This document shows positions 42,783 to 51,477 of a stretch of 64,000 nt of DNA, in pieces. The position numbers were made by a program, and so were the translations under genes. The number at the start of each line of letters is the position of its first letter. Position 1 is the stretch's first letter. The stretch is from JAJNBA01 sp963842295 (GTDB lineage Bacteria; Actinomycetota; UBA4738; HRBIN12). A model generated the notes under the pieces. That model saw nothing but the letters and a program-made list of their open reading frames with translations. It was not told where the DNA came from and did no database searches. The stretch is taken from contig CAWJFY010000006.1 of the NCBI GenBank assembly GCA_963842295.1, positions 186,001 to 250,000 on the forward strand, written 5' to 3'.

Positions 42783-42925
42783 GGGAGCGGGCTCGGCAGC
42801 TCCCCGGGGCTGGTGGGGCCTCGCAGGGGTCCGTGGTCCTGGCCCGAGAGCTGCAGCTGCCAGATGGTGGCGCCCACGAGCAGTGAGCACAACACGATGA
42901 GCACGATCAGGGTGGGGCGTCGCAC
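42779..42925 (-). CDS. Small single-pass membrane protein
   Basis: A 48-residue frame from GTG 42925. It has a basic N-terminus (VRRPT), one transmembrane helix (LIVLIVLCSLLVGATIW) and a proline-rich tail. It lies 18 bases downstream of the sugar isomerase gene in the same direction and its stop overlaps the opposing SAM hydrolase stop. Membrane-segment logic and position support it; no family is recognised. Confidence 0.5.
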   Translation of the reverse strand: MRRPTLIVLIVLCSLLVGATIWQLQLSGQDHGPLRGPTSPGELPSPLP

Positions 42926-42943
42926 GCGGGCGAGGCTACCGGC

Positions 42944-43747
42944 TCACCGCGCCGTTCGCCCCGCCGACGCCAGCGCCAGCTCCGTTCGCTCCCTCATCTG
43001 CACCATCGTGGTCGCGAGGCGATCCTCGTGACCCAGCGCGGGTCGCAGATCCACCTCGAGTGACACGGCACCGTCGAATCCCGACACGGCGAGGTCCTCG
43101 AGGAACGCGTCGAGGTCGAGCACGCCGTCTCCGGGCGGCAGGTGGGAGTCCCATCCCTTCCCCGCGTTGTCGGACAGATGCACGTGTCGCAGTCGATCCC
43201 CGAAGAGCCGGCGGACCTCGATCAGATCGTGCTTCGCCACGGCCGCGTGCGAGGTGTCGAGCACCAGGTGAGGGAGGCCGTCGAGCGCCGCGAGATCCTG
43301 GTTCGAATGGAACGTCACGTCCCTGCCGGCCACGCGGACCGGGAACATGTTCTCCACCGCCACGGCGACGCCCGTCCGTTCCTCGAGGCTGGGAAGGTCC
43401 TCGACGAGCCACCGACGGAACGCCCGCTGCCACCGATAGGGCGGATGCACGACCACCACCGGGACGTCCGCGTCCGCCGCCACCTCCACGGAGCGATCGA
43501 TCTTCCCGATCGGATCCGTGCCCCAGACCTTCCTGGTGAGCAACAGGCACGGCGCGTGCATCGCGCCCACCGCAAGCCCGAACTCCTCGGCGAGCGCTCG
43601 GATGCGCACCGGATCCTGGCTCTCGGGATCCTTCGTCACCATGACCTCGACGCCGCGATAGCCGCACTCGGCTGCGAGCCGGAAGGTCCAGGGAAGTGGC
43701 CGCGCGAAGAAGGCAGCCGATGAGAACAGGACTGGGGGGGAAGCCAT
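42944..43747 (-). CDS. Sugar phosphate isomerase/epimerase-like TIM barrel protein
   Basis: A 267-residue protein of the xylose isomerase-like AP endonuclease 2 fold. Features are LAAECGYRGVEVMVTKD, AVGAMHAPCLL, VVVVHPPYRWQ, VAVENMFPVRV, LVLDTSHAAVAK, LRHVHLSDNAGKGWDSHLPPGDG and ISLEVDLR-like VSLEVDLRP, giving the Glu, Asp, His and Glu metal ligands. The substrate is unknown. ATG 43747 is used; the frame open to 44527 is a shadow. Confidence 0.87.
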   Translation of the reverse strand: MASPPVLFSSAAFFARPLPWTFRLAAECGYRGVEVMVTKDPESQDPVRIRALAEEFGLAVGAMHAPCLLLTRKVWGTDPIGKIDRSVEVAADADVPVVVVHPPYRWQRAFRRWLVEDLPSLEERTGVAVAVENMFPVRVAGRDVTFHSNQDLAALDGLPHLVLDTSHAAVAKHDLIEVRRLFGDRLRHVHLSDNAGKGWDSHLPPGDGVLDLDAFLEDLAVSGFDGAVSLEVDLRPALGHEDRLATTMVQMRERTELALASAGRTAR

Positions 43748-43795
43748 CGCCTCCGATGCTACCGGCCGAAGCCCTCGTCGGAACGCACGAGGGCG

Positions 43796-44518
43796 GTGCG
43801 TATCCTGGGGTCCATGTGGGTCTTCCCGCTCACCGCCGCGGTGGTGGCGTTGGTGTTCGCGGCGTCGCTCGGGCGGCGGTTCGCTCGGAGCCGGCGGATC
43901 CACCTGGCCATGTGGTGCGGGGCGCTGCTCATGTACGGCGTTGCTTCCCTGGCGGTCGCGGCTGGCGCCGCCGGCGACTGGAGCCGGACGCTCTTCGAGG
44001 TGTACTGGATCCTGGGCGCGGTGCTCAACGTCCCGCTGCTCGCCGCCGGTGAGGTGCACCTGCTCGGGCGACACTGGATCCTTGACCTGATCGTGTGGGC
44101 CGCCTTGGCGTTCGTGTTCGCGTACACGATCGCGGTGACGCGAGGGGCCCCCATCGATCCGGCGGCGCTCCGGGAACAGCTGCCGTCCGGCAAGGAGGTC
44201 TTCGGGGATGGCTCGGCCGCTCATCGACTCCCGCAGCTCATCTCGATCCCCTCGTATCTGATCCTCGTCGGGGGCGCGGCGTGGTCGGCGTGGCGGATGC
44301 GCGGCCGGCCCGATCTCCGCGATCGCTTCACGGGGACGCTGCTCGTGGCGGCGGGCGCGACGATCACGGCCGCCGCGGGCTCGGCGTTCGCCGCGGTGGG
44401 GAACCTGCCCGCGTTCTCGCTCGCGTTGCTGGCCGGTGTCGCCGTGATGTTCCTGGGCTTCCTGAGGGCGACCCGCTCCCGCCCGGCGTCCGAACGCATC
44501 GAGCTCCCGGCACACTGA
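43796..44518 (+). CDS. Polytopic membrane protein of unknown function
   Basis: A 240-residue integral membrane protein with about seven hydrophobic segments (near residues 8-25, 37-57, 65-87, 93-112, 150-170, 180-205 and 207-225) separated by short basic loops. No family motif is visible. GTG 43796 and ATG 43814 are both possible starts. It is divergent from the isomerase gene with 48 bases between them and converges on the TPR gene. Confidence 0.75.
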   Translation: MRILGSMWVFPLTAAVVALVFAASLGRRFARSRRIHLAMWCGALLMYGVASLAVAAGAAGDWSRTLFEVYWILGAVLNVPLLAAGEVHLLGRHWILDLIVWAALAFVFAYTIAVTRGAPIDPAALREQLPSGKEVFGDGSAAHRLPQLISIPSYLILVGGAAWSAWRMRGRPDLRDRFTGTLLVAAGATITAAAGSAFAAVGNLPAFSLALLAGVAVMFLGFLRATRSRPASERIELPAH

Positions 44519-44542
44519 GTGCGGCACAACGTCGCTCCCGGA

Positions 44543-46009
44543 TCACGCCGCAGCGATCAGGTTCCGGAGCGTCTGTCGAGCGATCGGCGCCTGGAGCGGA
44601 TCGAACGCCGAACCGAGTGAGAGGGACCTGTGGAGCTGATCGCGTGCCAGGTCGTCTGCGCCGAGCGCGGCCGAGATCATCCCCGCGTGGTACCAGAGCC
44701 TCGGATCCGGTGTTCCGAAACGCAGCGCTTTCTCCGAGGCGGCACGTGCCTCCTCGAGTCTGCCTGACTTGTAGAGCGCCCACGCGTACGCGTCGTAGCC
44801 GTAGATGTCCCTGCGGATACGGAGTTCGCCCCTCGCGATCGCAACCGCTCGATCGACATGTACGTCGTGATCGGCGTAGAAGATCGCGAGCTGGCGGTCA
44901 TAGACCTGGCGGTTGACGCTGGCGATGGTGGCGATCGCCTCGACGACCGCGTATTGCTCCTCGGCGAGCTGCCGTTCTCCACGGATCGCATACAGGTCGC
45001 CGAGGGCTGCCAAGGATTCGGGCTGGGGGACGGCCGCGATCGCACGCATGTAGAGGCGGATCGCGTCCTCGGTTCGCCCCTGGGCGGCGCGTGCCTTCGC
45101 GAGCATCGCCCGCGCGACGTAGTAGTCGGGGGCGACTCGCAGCGCATCCTCGTAGTGGGCCGCGGCCTCGTCGTATTCGGCTGCGTCGAATGCCAGCTGC
45201 CCCTGGAGGATCGAGTAGAAGGACAGCTCGGCGCCGAATGCCCCCGCCTCCCGCGCTTGCGTCTCGGCGATCGCTGCCAGCCGTATCGCCTCCCCGCTGT
45301 CTCCCCCCAGGAACGCCATCCGGGAGCGGCGGGCTTGAACGGCGCCTGCTCCCGGCACATCCCGAGCGAGCCGAGCAAACGTCGTCGTCGCCTCGTCGTA
45401 GCGCCCCAGCTCCATCTGCGCGTCTCCGATCACGGCGAGCGCGCCGTACTGAGTCTGATCCTGCGCGTAAACACCGGATGCGAGATCCAGGGCACCCGCG
45501 AAGTCGTGGGTCGTGTAGCGAACGACGGCGAGCAGCGCCGCCGCCTCGGGATCGTCTGGATAGATGTCCAGAGCTTTCGTGAGGTCGCCCCGGGCCTGCG
45601 CGTACGCGGCGACGTCGCCTGTCAATCGGCCACGGAGCAACCCGAGGCGGCCGAGGAAGGTGTAGTCGAGTGCGTTCGGCCGGGCACGCACCCGCCTTCC
45701 GAACGCGCGGATCAACCGCTCGATCTCTTCGATCTGCGAACGTCCAGGCGCCTGGCTCAGCCCGGCCGGGCCTCCCGGCGTCTGGATCTCCGCGGCGCGG
45801 GTCGCGGGCGCCGGTCGGACATCGGATCCGGACAGCGCTCGCACGACGTACGTGGCTCCGGCAAGCAGCGTCGCGACGAGGACGAGGACCACTCCACGGC
45901 CGATGGAACTTCGGTGCTGGTGGCGCCTGGGAGCCACGGTGGGGGGTCCGCCTCGTGCCGGGCCCCTCAGGGATGGACCGGGCCGGATCGCGGATCCGCG
46001 TCTGCTCAT
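44543..46009 (-). CDS. Membrane-anchored TPR-repeat protein
   Basis: A 488-residue protein with an Arg/Pro-rich cytoplasmic N-terminus, one transmembrane helix (about 38-58, GVVLVLVATLLAGATYVV) and then tetratricopeptide repeats to the end (for example AALLAVVRYTTHDFAGALDLASG, DAQMELGRYDEATTTFARLA, HYEDALRVAPDYYVARAMLAKA). It is downstream of a DUF4331 gene in the same direction, after a strong hairpin. DUF4331 and TPR genes together suggest an envelope-located assembly, with function unknown. Confidence 0.82.
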   Translation of the reverse strand: MSRRGSAIRPGPSLRGPARGGPPTVAPRRHQHRSSIGRGVVLVLVATLLAGATYVVRALSGSDVRPAPATRAAEIQTPGGPAGLSQAPGRSQIEEIERLIRAFGRRVRARPNALDYTFLGRLGLLRGRLTGDVAAYAQARGDLTKALDIYPDDPEAAALLAVVRYTTHDFAGALDLASGVYAQDQTQYGALAVIGDAQMELGRYDEATTTFARLARDVPGAGAVQARRSRMAFLGGDSGEAIRLAAIAETQAREAGAFGAELSFYSILQGQLAFDAAEYDEAAAHYEDALRVAPDYYVARAMLAKARAAQGRTEDAIRLYMRAIAAVPQPESLAALGDLYAIRGERQLAEEQYAVVEAIATIASVNRQVYDRQLAIFYADHDVHVDRAVAIARGELRIRRDIYGYDAYAWALYKSGRLEEARAASEKALRFGTPDPRLWYHAGMISAALGADDLARDQLHRSLSLGSAFDPLQAPIARQTLRNLIAAA

Positions 46010-46037
46010 CGTGCCGCCCCTTCTCCTCGCGCGGGAG

Positions 46038-46066
46038 GCCCGCGGAGCGCGAAGCGCTCCGCGGGC
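46038..46066 (-). terminator. 13-bp hairpin between DUF4331 and TPR genes
   Basis: GCCCGCGGAGCGC (46038-46050) pairs perfectly with GCGCTCCGCGGGC (46054-46066) around a GAA loop. It starts 17 bases after the DUF4331 stop. There is no T-tract, so it may attenuate rather than fully end transcription before the TPR gene. Confidence 0.55.
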
Positions 46067-46083
46067 CGATCTTCCCGCTGTGT

Positions 46084-47184
46084 TCAGTGAGGCTCCCCGA
46101 GGTACGGGAAGCGATGCAGGTAGTCGGTGTGCGCGTCCACGCAGTCCGTGCCGATCGCACCGGCGCCGTCGCGTCCCGGGAACGGGAAGCCGCCGGTCAC
46201 GATGTTGAGCTCGGCGTCGATGACGTCGTCGGCAAGCGCACGGCCGTTCAGCGGACCCTGAGCCGACGTCGACGTGTCATAGGTGACCACGTCGGGCAGC
46301 AGAACTCCGGCGAGCGTGTTCAGCTGTCTGTTGGAGTAGGCACCCTCGCCGTCGAGCGCGGAGAACGCGGCCAGCACGTTCTTCACGTTGCTGCTGAAGC
46401 GCGCCACGTCGTTGGCCGGCTGGCCGTGGTTGAAGGCGTTCTTGTCCTCACCGCTGTTGAACACCGTGTTGATCGCAGGACGGGCCATCCGGTCGATGCG
46501 GTTGGAGACCCCAGAGCCTGTGTCCGTCGTGGCCCAGACACCGATGCGGGAGCCGAGCGCCGAGTCCCGGACCTCCAAGACGATGGCGTTCGTATTGAGG
46601 GATTCGAAGAAGTCGATCCCCGCTGTGCCACCATCCTGGTCGCAGAAGCTCCGGCCGTTCGGTGCCCCGAGGACGCTCCCCTGGAACGCCGCGAGATCGA
46701 AGAAGAACGGGTCCGAACGGAGCCCGGCGAAGGCTCGCCCGCCACCTGCGAGTGACGTCGAGGAACCTGTCTTGCCTCTGCCGATCACGTGGCCATCGGC
46801 GTCGCCTCGTTTCCGAGAGATCCGATATTTCTGCACACCGTCGTCGTTGGCCGGCCCGAAGCGGACGCGGTACACGATGTCCGCGACGGCGTCGCTGTTG
46901 CGATCCACCCTGACCTTGTACGCGATGTCGGTCGCGTACTCCAACGGCGAGATCGCGCCGGCGGCCGGGTGCGTCGTCACGGCGATGACGGTCTTGGAAC
47001 GGTTGTTCCCTTCGAAGACGTAGACGTCGTTGATGTCCCCGTCGTTTCGGCCCGATGGCGACATCGTGCCGGGCGCATCCAGATGGTCCGCCCCCATGGA
47101 CAGCAGTGGCACCGCGCCCAGAGCGAGCACGAGCGCCGACGCCACCACGGAGGGGACGATCCGGGATCGTTTCCTTGAGGCCAT
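46084..47184 (-). CDS. Exported DUF4331-family protein
   Basis: A 366-residue secreted protein. Residues 1-30 form a signal peptide (basic SRKRSR, then VVASALVLALGAVPLL). The mature part begins GADHLDAPGTMSPSGRNDGDINDVYVFEG, the DUF4331 hallmark, and continues with NTNAIVLEVR and a C-terminal DGAGAIGTDCVDAHTDYLHRFPYL segment. The family is predicted to be an extracellular beta-rich protein, with function unknown. AAGGAAGG precedes ATG 47184. It lies downstream of an ECF sigma/anti-sigma pair. Confidence 0.87.
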   Translation of the reverse strand: MASRKRSRIVPSVVASALVLALGAVPLLSMGADHLDAPGTMSPSGRNDGDINDVYVFEGNNRSKTVIAVTTHPAAGAISPLEYATDIAYKVRVDRNSDAVADIVYRVRFGPANDDGVQKYRISRKRGDADGHVIGRGKTGSSTSLAGGGRAFAGLRSDPFFFDLAAFQGSVLGAPNGRSFCDQDGGTAGIDFFESLNTNAIVLEVRDSALGSRIGVWATTDTGSGVSNRIDRMARPAINTVFNSGEDKNAFNHGQPANDVARFSSNVKNVLAAFSALDGEGAYSNRQLNTLAGVLLPDVVTYDTSTSAQGPLNGRALADDVIDAELNIVTGGFPFPGRDGAGAIGTDCVDAHTDYLHRFPYLGEPH

Positions 47185-47457
47185 GCGTTCACGTCCTTCC
47201 TTGGATCCGGTCCTGTTGGATAGGAAGCGGCAGCCGGAACGGTCACCGCGGGCCGCGGACGGGGCGCTTGATCGGGACCACCACCCCCCTCCCTTTGTTT
47301 CGGGGTCTGGCCCATCCGGACGCAGAGGGTTCGCGTTCCGGACCGCGCCGGATCACCGGTCCTCGATTCCGAAACCTAGACCGGAGCGCCCCGGACGCAG
47401 TCGGCTGAGGCGCCCCGAAAAGGGCTCGCGGCACTGAGGTATTGCGCCCGCGGGAGG

Positions 47458-48177
47458 CTAGGCCGCCGCCTCCCACAAAGCGTCTCCCGGCTCGCTCGGT
47501 ATCGTGCCCTCGACCTCCAGAGTGATCAGGACGCGATCGAACCTCGATCGATCGAAAGGCACCTCCACCACGGTGACGCCCGTGCTCGGGACGAACGTCT
47601 TCGCGAACACGGTGTTCACGCCGTCGGAGAGCCAGATCCCGTACACCTGACCTGCAGGCGGTGGCGGCACGTCGTCGCCGAGCAGGTAGAAGCGATCGAC
47701 GTCGGGAGCGGTGACCTCCGACACCGGAGCTGGGTCCGCGGCATCGGCTCCGACCAGCCGCGCGCTGTCGGCGTCGGGAAGCTGCGAGTACCGCAGAGCC
47801 CGCGCGAACAGATCGTTCCGATCCTGGAGGTCTCCGGCGCGGAGCAACTGTGAGACGGCCAGGCCACCGGCGACCAGGACCACCGCCATGCCTGCCGCGA
47901 GGCCCGCCCAGCGGGCGGCCGCGGGACGACCGGTCCGGGGTTCGAGCTCACGATGGAGGCGGGGAAGCAAGGTCTCGGGGGGCGCGATCGGATCCGCTGC
48001 GAAGGCGAGGTCGGCCACGGTGTCGCTGAACGCAAGCAGGGTCTCGCGGCACCTCTCGCAGCCCGGAACGTGGTCTGAGAGCAGCCCGTCGGCCTCCGTC
48101 GCATCCTCGCCGGAGAGGCTCCGCAAGGCGTAGCCCGCCATCAGCTCGTCGATACGGTCGTGCTCGTGCGGGTCCAT
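47458..48177 (-). CDS. RskA-type anti-sigma factor
   Basis: A 239-residue membrane anti-sigma factor. The N-terminal anti-sigma domain carries the zinc-binding-like HVPGCERCRETL motif. One transmembrane helix follows (WAGLAAGMAVVLVAGGLAVSQLL, about 92-114), then an extracytoplasmic RskA domain (QVYGIWLSDGVNTVFAKTFVP, DRVLITLEVEGTIPSEPG). It holds its sigma factor inactive until regulated proteolysis. It follows the sigma gene by 39 bases. ATG 48177 is preferred; a GTG at 48210 is possible. Confidence 0.9.
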   Translation of the reverse strand: MDPHEHDRIDELMAGYALRSLSGEDATEADGLLSDHVPGCERCRETLLAFSDTVADLAFAADPIAPPETLLPRLHRELEPRTGRPAAARWAGLAAGMAVVLVAGGLAVSQLLRAGDLQDRNDLFARALRYSQLPDADSARLVGADAADPAPVSEVTAPDVDRFYLLGDDVPPPPAGQVYGIWLSDGVNTVFAKTFVPSTGVTVVEVPFDRSRFDRVLITLEVEGTIPSEPGDALWEAAA

Positions 48178-48216
48178 CGGCGACCCCGACCTCGATCCCG
48201 GCGGCTCCAAAGGCCT

Positions 48217-48783
48217 TCAGTCCTCCTGCTCGAGGGCGCGCCGGAGCTTCCGGAGCGCCGCGAACGTTCTGGTCTTCACGGTGCCGAGGGGGATGCCGAG
48301 CTCCTCGGCGATCCGTACCTGGGTCATGCCTGCGAAGTAGGCCATCTCCAGCACCTGCCGTTGCTCTGCTGAGAGGTCTGCGAGCGCATCCCGGACCTCG
48401 CGGCGACGCCGTGCGACGAAGTCCTCGTCGACGACGCGTTCAGAAAGGTCTTCGCCCGCGACGGGCTCGAGGTTCGCCGCTCGATCGTGTCGCGCGCGCA
48501 ACCGCTCCTCGCGTCGGATCGTATCGACCGCCCGATGATGGACGAGCGACAGGAAGAAGCTCCTGAAGGCGCCACGGGCCGCATCGAACGCCTCGGGTGC
48601 GCGCCAGAGCGCGAGGAACGCATCGTGGACCGCATCCTGTGCCAGCAAGCGTTGTCCCGTGAGCCGATACGCGATCCCGTAGGCGGTGGGCGAATATCGC
48701 CGGTAGAGCTCGTCGAACGCCCCTCGGTCGCCGGCGGAAAGGCGCCGGTGAAGTTCCAGATCCTCCCGGTCGCCGTCTCTCAT
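48217..48783 (-). CDS. ECF RNA polymerase sigma factor (SigK/RpoE-like)
   Basis: A 188-residue ECF sigma factor with region 2 (GDRGAFDELYRRYSPTAYGIAYRLTG, DAVHDAFLALWRAP) and region 4 (SAEQRQVLEMAYFAGMTQVRIAEELGIPLGTVKTRTFAAL). The RskA-type anti-sigma gene downstream fits group SigK regulation. ATG 48783 is chosen since upstream methionines back to 48846 fall inside the divergent glutaredoxin start region. Likely targets are this operon and the DUF4331 gene behind it. Confidence 0.92.
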   Translation of the reverse strand: MRDGDREDLELHRRLSAGDRGAFDELYRRYSPTAYGIAYRLTGQRLLAQDAVHDAFLALWRAPEAFDAARGAFRSFFLSLVHHRAVDTIRREERLRARHDRAANLEPVAGEDLSERVVDEDFVARRRREVRDALADLSAEQRQVLEMAYFAGMTQVRIAEELGIPLGTVKTRTFAALRKLRRALEQED

Positions 48784-48844
48784 GCTCTTGGCGCGGGAAG
48801 CTACCATCGCCTCCATGCAACGGCGCCCCATGTATCGCCGCCCC

Positions 48845-49078
48845 ATGCACCGGGTCGTCCTGTACTCCCGCGCGGGGTGTCATCTGTGCGACGTGGCTCG
48901 CGAAACGATCCTGTCGGAGCGGACGCGGCTCGGATTCGAGTTCGCGGAGGTCGACATCGAAGGCGACGACGACCTCGAGTTGGAGTATGGGATCCGGATC
49001 CCCGTGGTCGATGTCGACGGGGAAGAGGCCTTCGAGATCAGCGTCGACCCTGGAAAGCTCGCGCGGTTGGTGGGATGA
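48845..49078 (+). CDS. Glutaredoxin-family protein
   Basis: A 77-residue thioredoxin-fold protein, MHRVVLYSRAGCHLCDVARE, with a CHLC active site like that of small actinobacterial glutaredoxin-like proteins, then EVDIEGDDDLELEYGIRIPVVDVDGEEAF with the cis-proline. It probably works with mycothiol, in keeping with mshA. Three in-frame ATGs (48815, 48830, 48845) arise from a 15-base repeat; the last gives family length and a clean divergent promoter space with the sigma gene. Confidence 0.88.
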   Translation: MHRVVLYSRAGCHLCDVARETILSERTRLGFEFAEVDIEGDDDLELEYGIRIPVVDVDGEEAFEISVDPGKLARLVG

Positions 49079-49167
49079 ATGCGCCAGTCCGCAAGGCTCG
49101 TGCACTTGTGAATGCTGCGGCCGATTTCGGCTAGGCTCATGGAGATGAGCACGGGATCGCATCGGCC

Positions 49168-49851
49168 GTGACGGATCGGTCGATACCCGAGGCGACGGTC
49201 GGACGGCTGCCGAGGTACCTCCAGGCGCTCGGCGGGATGGCCGCGGAGGGGATCGTGGTCGCCTCCTCCGAGGACCTGGCTCTCGCCGCCGGGGTCACGT
49301 CCGCCAAGGTCCGCAAGGATCTCTCGCATCTGGGCTCGTACGGCACTCGCGGGGTGGGCTACGACGTGGCGTACCTGATCCACCAGATCCGTCGGGAGCT
49401 CGGACTCACCCAGGACTGGGCCATCGCGATCGCCGGCATCGGGAACCTGGGACACGCCCTCGCCAACTACAAGGGCTTCGGTGCCCGCGGCTTCCGCGTC
49501 GCGGCTCTCGTCGACATCGATCCGGGAAAGATCGGCGAACGGGTGGGCGACATCGAGGTCCTCCATGTCGACGCGCTCCCGGAGCTGGTGCGAGAGCGGG
49601 GGATCGCGATCGGCGTCATCGCGACTCCCGCGACAGCCGTCCAGGACGTCGGCGATCGCATGGTCGCCGCGGGGATCCGGTCCATCCTGAACTTCGCGCC
49701 CGCCCCGCTCGTCGCCCCGGCCGGGGTGTCGGTCCGGTCGGTCGATCTTGCGGTGGAGCTCCAGATCCTCGCCTACTACGAACAGCGCAAGGCGGCGTTG
49801 GCCGACGTTCGGCGAGGCGGCGGGACGGTGGCGTTCGCCCCGACCCGGTGA
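49168..49851 (+). CDS. rex: Redox-sensing transcriptional repressor Rex
   Basis: Rex senses the NADH/NAD+ ratio and represses respiratory and fermentative genes when NADH is high. The 227-residue protein has a winged helix (TVGRLPRYLQALGGM, SSEDLALAAGVTSAKVRKDLSHLGSYGTRGVGY) and a Rossmann domain with IAGIGNLGHALANYKGF and VIATPATAVQDVGDRMV, then a C-terminal domain-swap helix. GTG 49168 is used. A TTGTGAA half-site at 49106-49112 suggests autoregulation. The neighbouring respiratory operons are natural targets. Confidence 0.95.
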   Translation: MTDRSIPEATVGRLPRYLQALGGMAAEGIVVASSEDLALAAGVTSAKVRKDLSHLGSYGTRGVGYDVAYLIHQIRRELGLTQDWAIAIAGIGNLGHALANYKGFGARGFRVAALVDIDPGKIGERVGDIEVLHVDALPELVRERGIAIGVIATPATAVQDVGDRMVAAGIRSILNFAPAPLVAPAGVSVRSVDLAVELQILAYYEQRKAALADVRRGGGTVAFAPTR

Positions 49852-49884
49852 GGGTGCGCACAGGGCAGCGGACCGACGATCGCG

Positions 49885-49992
49885 CTACTTCGCGATCGTG
49901 ATCCAGAGCACGAAGAGGACGACCAGGATCATCACTCCGAGGAGGATGAATTGGATGCTTCCCTGATCGAGGAGTGGTACCTGAGCTAGCAC
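49885..49992 (-). CDS. Small single-pass membrane protein, last gene of the reductase operon
   Basis: A 35-residue frame starting at GTG 49992 with a strong AGGAGGTGGGAGC ribosome-binding site. The product has a short polar N-terminus (VLAQVPLLDQGS) and one transmembrane helix (IQFILLGVMILVVLFVLWITI). It lies 34 bases after the last recognisable gene of the reductase operon in the same direction. Small single-helix subunits are common in respiratory complexes, so a structural subunit is inferred. Confidence 0.65.
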   Translation of the reverse strand: MLAQVPLLDQGSIQFILLGVMILVVLFVLWITIAK

Positions 49993-50026
49993 GCTCCCAC
50001 CTCCTCTCCCGATCGCCGGTCGCCCA

Positions 50027-50758
50027 TCACGCGGGTCCGTACCAGGGCGGGGCGGCCCCGCCGGTGAGGAAGTCCTTGCGCTTGCGCTCCGCGGCGTCGA
50101 GCAGCGGCAGATGGACCGCGAACAGGATCACCGAGCCGGCGAGGAACATGTAGGAGTACTTCGGGACGCTCCCCTCGTCGTAGTACAGGGACACCGTCCA
50201 GAGCGGCCCCCCATCGAGGAAGTGGGCTTGCGCGACGGCGAGCCGGGCGCCCCCTGACGTCGCGAAGTGAAGGTCGTCCACGGCGAAGTCGACGCCGGTG
50301 ACCGCCCTCGGGTCCGTACCCGGGATCTCGAGTTCCAGATTGGCCTCTTCGGCGAGGAAGTCGGTCACGATGCCGCCCACCGACTGCACATCCGCGGTCT
50401 GCCCCTGTTCCGGCTCCTTCCAGGGCTCGCTCGGGTAGCTGCGGAAGGCCTCGTACCGATCGCTCGTCTCACCGGTGGATGCGAGGATGGGGACCCAACT
50501 GGGCTCCGCTCCGCGCGGTCCGAGATTGACGGGCGTGTCGGGACCCTGCGAGTAGAAGCCGAAGGCCCAGAGGGCGGAGAGGACGATCATCCACCCTGAG
50601 AATGCGACCATCACGACGAGGTAGCTCATCCAGCGGCCGAGGACGGCGGTCAGGATGAGATACACGCTCCCTATGAAGAGCGTGAGCGCCATGAGGACCA
50701 CGCCAGCACCCTTGGCGAGGACCCCGCAGTCGACGTTGAAGCCGAGGCAGGTGTCCAT
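50027..50758 (-). CDS. Membrane protein of the quinol-cytochrome c reductase operon
   Basis: A 243-residue protein with two adjacent N-terminal transmembrane helices (about 15-40, 45-70), a periplasmic loop of about 115 residues and one C-terminal helix (about 205-225), then a basic tail. No cofactor motif is visible. ATG 50758 overlaps the cytochrome c gene stop, so it is translationally coupled to it. It is probably an accessory subunit of the complex; no named family is recognised. Confidence 0.78.
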   Translation of the reverse strand: MDTCLGFNVDCGVLAKGAGVVLMALTLFIGSVYLILTAVLGRWMSYLVVMVAFSGWMIVLSALWAFGFYSQGPDTPVNLGPRGAEPSWVPILASTGETSDRYEAFRSYPSEPWKEPEQGQTADVQSVGGIVTDFLAEEANLELEIPGTDPRAVTGVDFAVDDLHFATSGGARLAVAQAHFLDGGPLWTVSLYYDEGSVPKYSYMFLAGSVILFAVHLPLLDAAERKRKDFLTGGAAPPWYGPA

Positions 50759-51462
50759 CAAGGGTCCCTGGGGTTGCTGGTCGGGTTCTCGAGCGCCCGG
50801 GCGGACGCCTCCTCGTTCAGACAGACGTTGTCCTCGAACGGCACGTTCTTCGAGGAAAGATCCACCAGGTACACGACGATGTCGTTGATCTGCTGGTCGT
50901 CGAGGGCGCCTTCGAATCGGATGCTCCACGAGGGCATGACGGGCGGCCGGCCCTCAGAGATGACTTGATAGATGTCGTCGACCGAATAGATCGCCGGGTG
51001 GCCCGTCGAGGCGCCGCCGCAGACCGTCGTCAGGTCGGGCGGGAACGCGAACGTGGCTCCCGCTTGCACGATGCCGCCGGTCAGATCGGGTCCGTGGCAC
51101 CGGACGCATCCCACCCCAAGCTGATTCTCCTCGGAGAACGGAAGGACCGCCCTCTCGCCGCGGTCGAGGGCCAGCTCCTTCAGCTCGTGCTCCTGGTTCA
51201 GGTTGGTCGAGGGCTCGAAGATCCACGTCGCCGGGAGCCAGACGACGAAGAACGCCAGCATGACCACGCTCCAGCCTTGAAGCTTCTGGAGTAGGGGAGT
51301 CTCGAGGGCGGCGTCGGACGGACCTGGTTTCAGCGCGTCGGGGATGTCCGGTCCCGTCTCGCGGGTGCGTTGCCGGAGCGCCAGCCCGGCGATGGCCGCG
51401 ACCGTGATGAGCGCCCCCGCGATCGCGAGCCCTATCCCCGCCGCCGTCGACAGTGCGAGCAT
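50758..51462 (-). CDS. Membrane-bound monoheme cytochrome c of the reductase complex
   Basis: A 234-residue protein with two transmembrane helices (about 5-28 and 65-85) and an exported cytochrome c domain. The domain has one heme motif, CVRCH in GVGCVRCHGPDLTGG, and a methionine ligand candidate in GRPPVMPSWS. Actinobacterial QcrC normally carries two hemes, so this single-heme form differs. It follows the Rieske gene in the operon and would take electrons from it and pass them to the caa3 oxidase. It starts at ATG 51462. Confidence 0.88.
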   Translation of the reverse strand: MLALSTAAGIGLAIAGALITVAAIAGLALRQRTRETGPDIPDALKPGPSDAALETPLLQKLQGWSVVMLAFFVVWLPATWIFEPSTNLNQEHELKELALDRGERAVLPFSEENQLGVGCVRCHGPDLTGGIVQAGATFAFPPDLTTVCGGASTGHPAIYSVDDIYQVISEGRPPVMPSWSIRFEGALDDQQINDIVVYLVDLSSKNVPFEDNVCLNEEASARALENPTSNPRDP

Positions 51463-51477
51463 CGCTCTCGTCCGCCC

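Noticed and set aside
49106..49130. Complete Rex operator upstream of rex
   Set aside because: Only the TTGTGAA half is present; the inverted partner TTCACAA is missing at the expected spacing.
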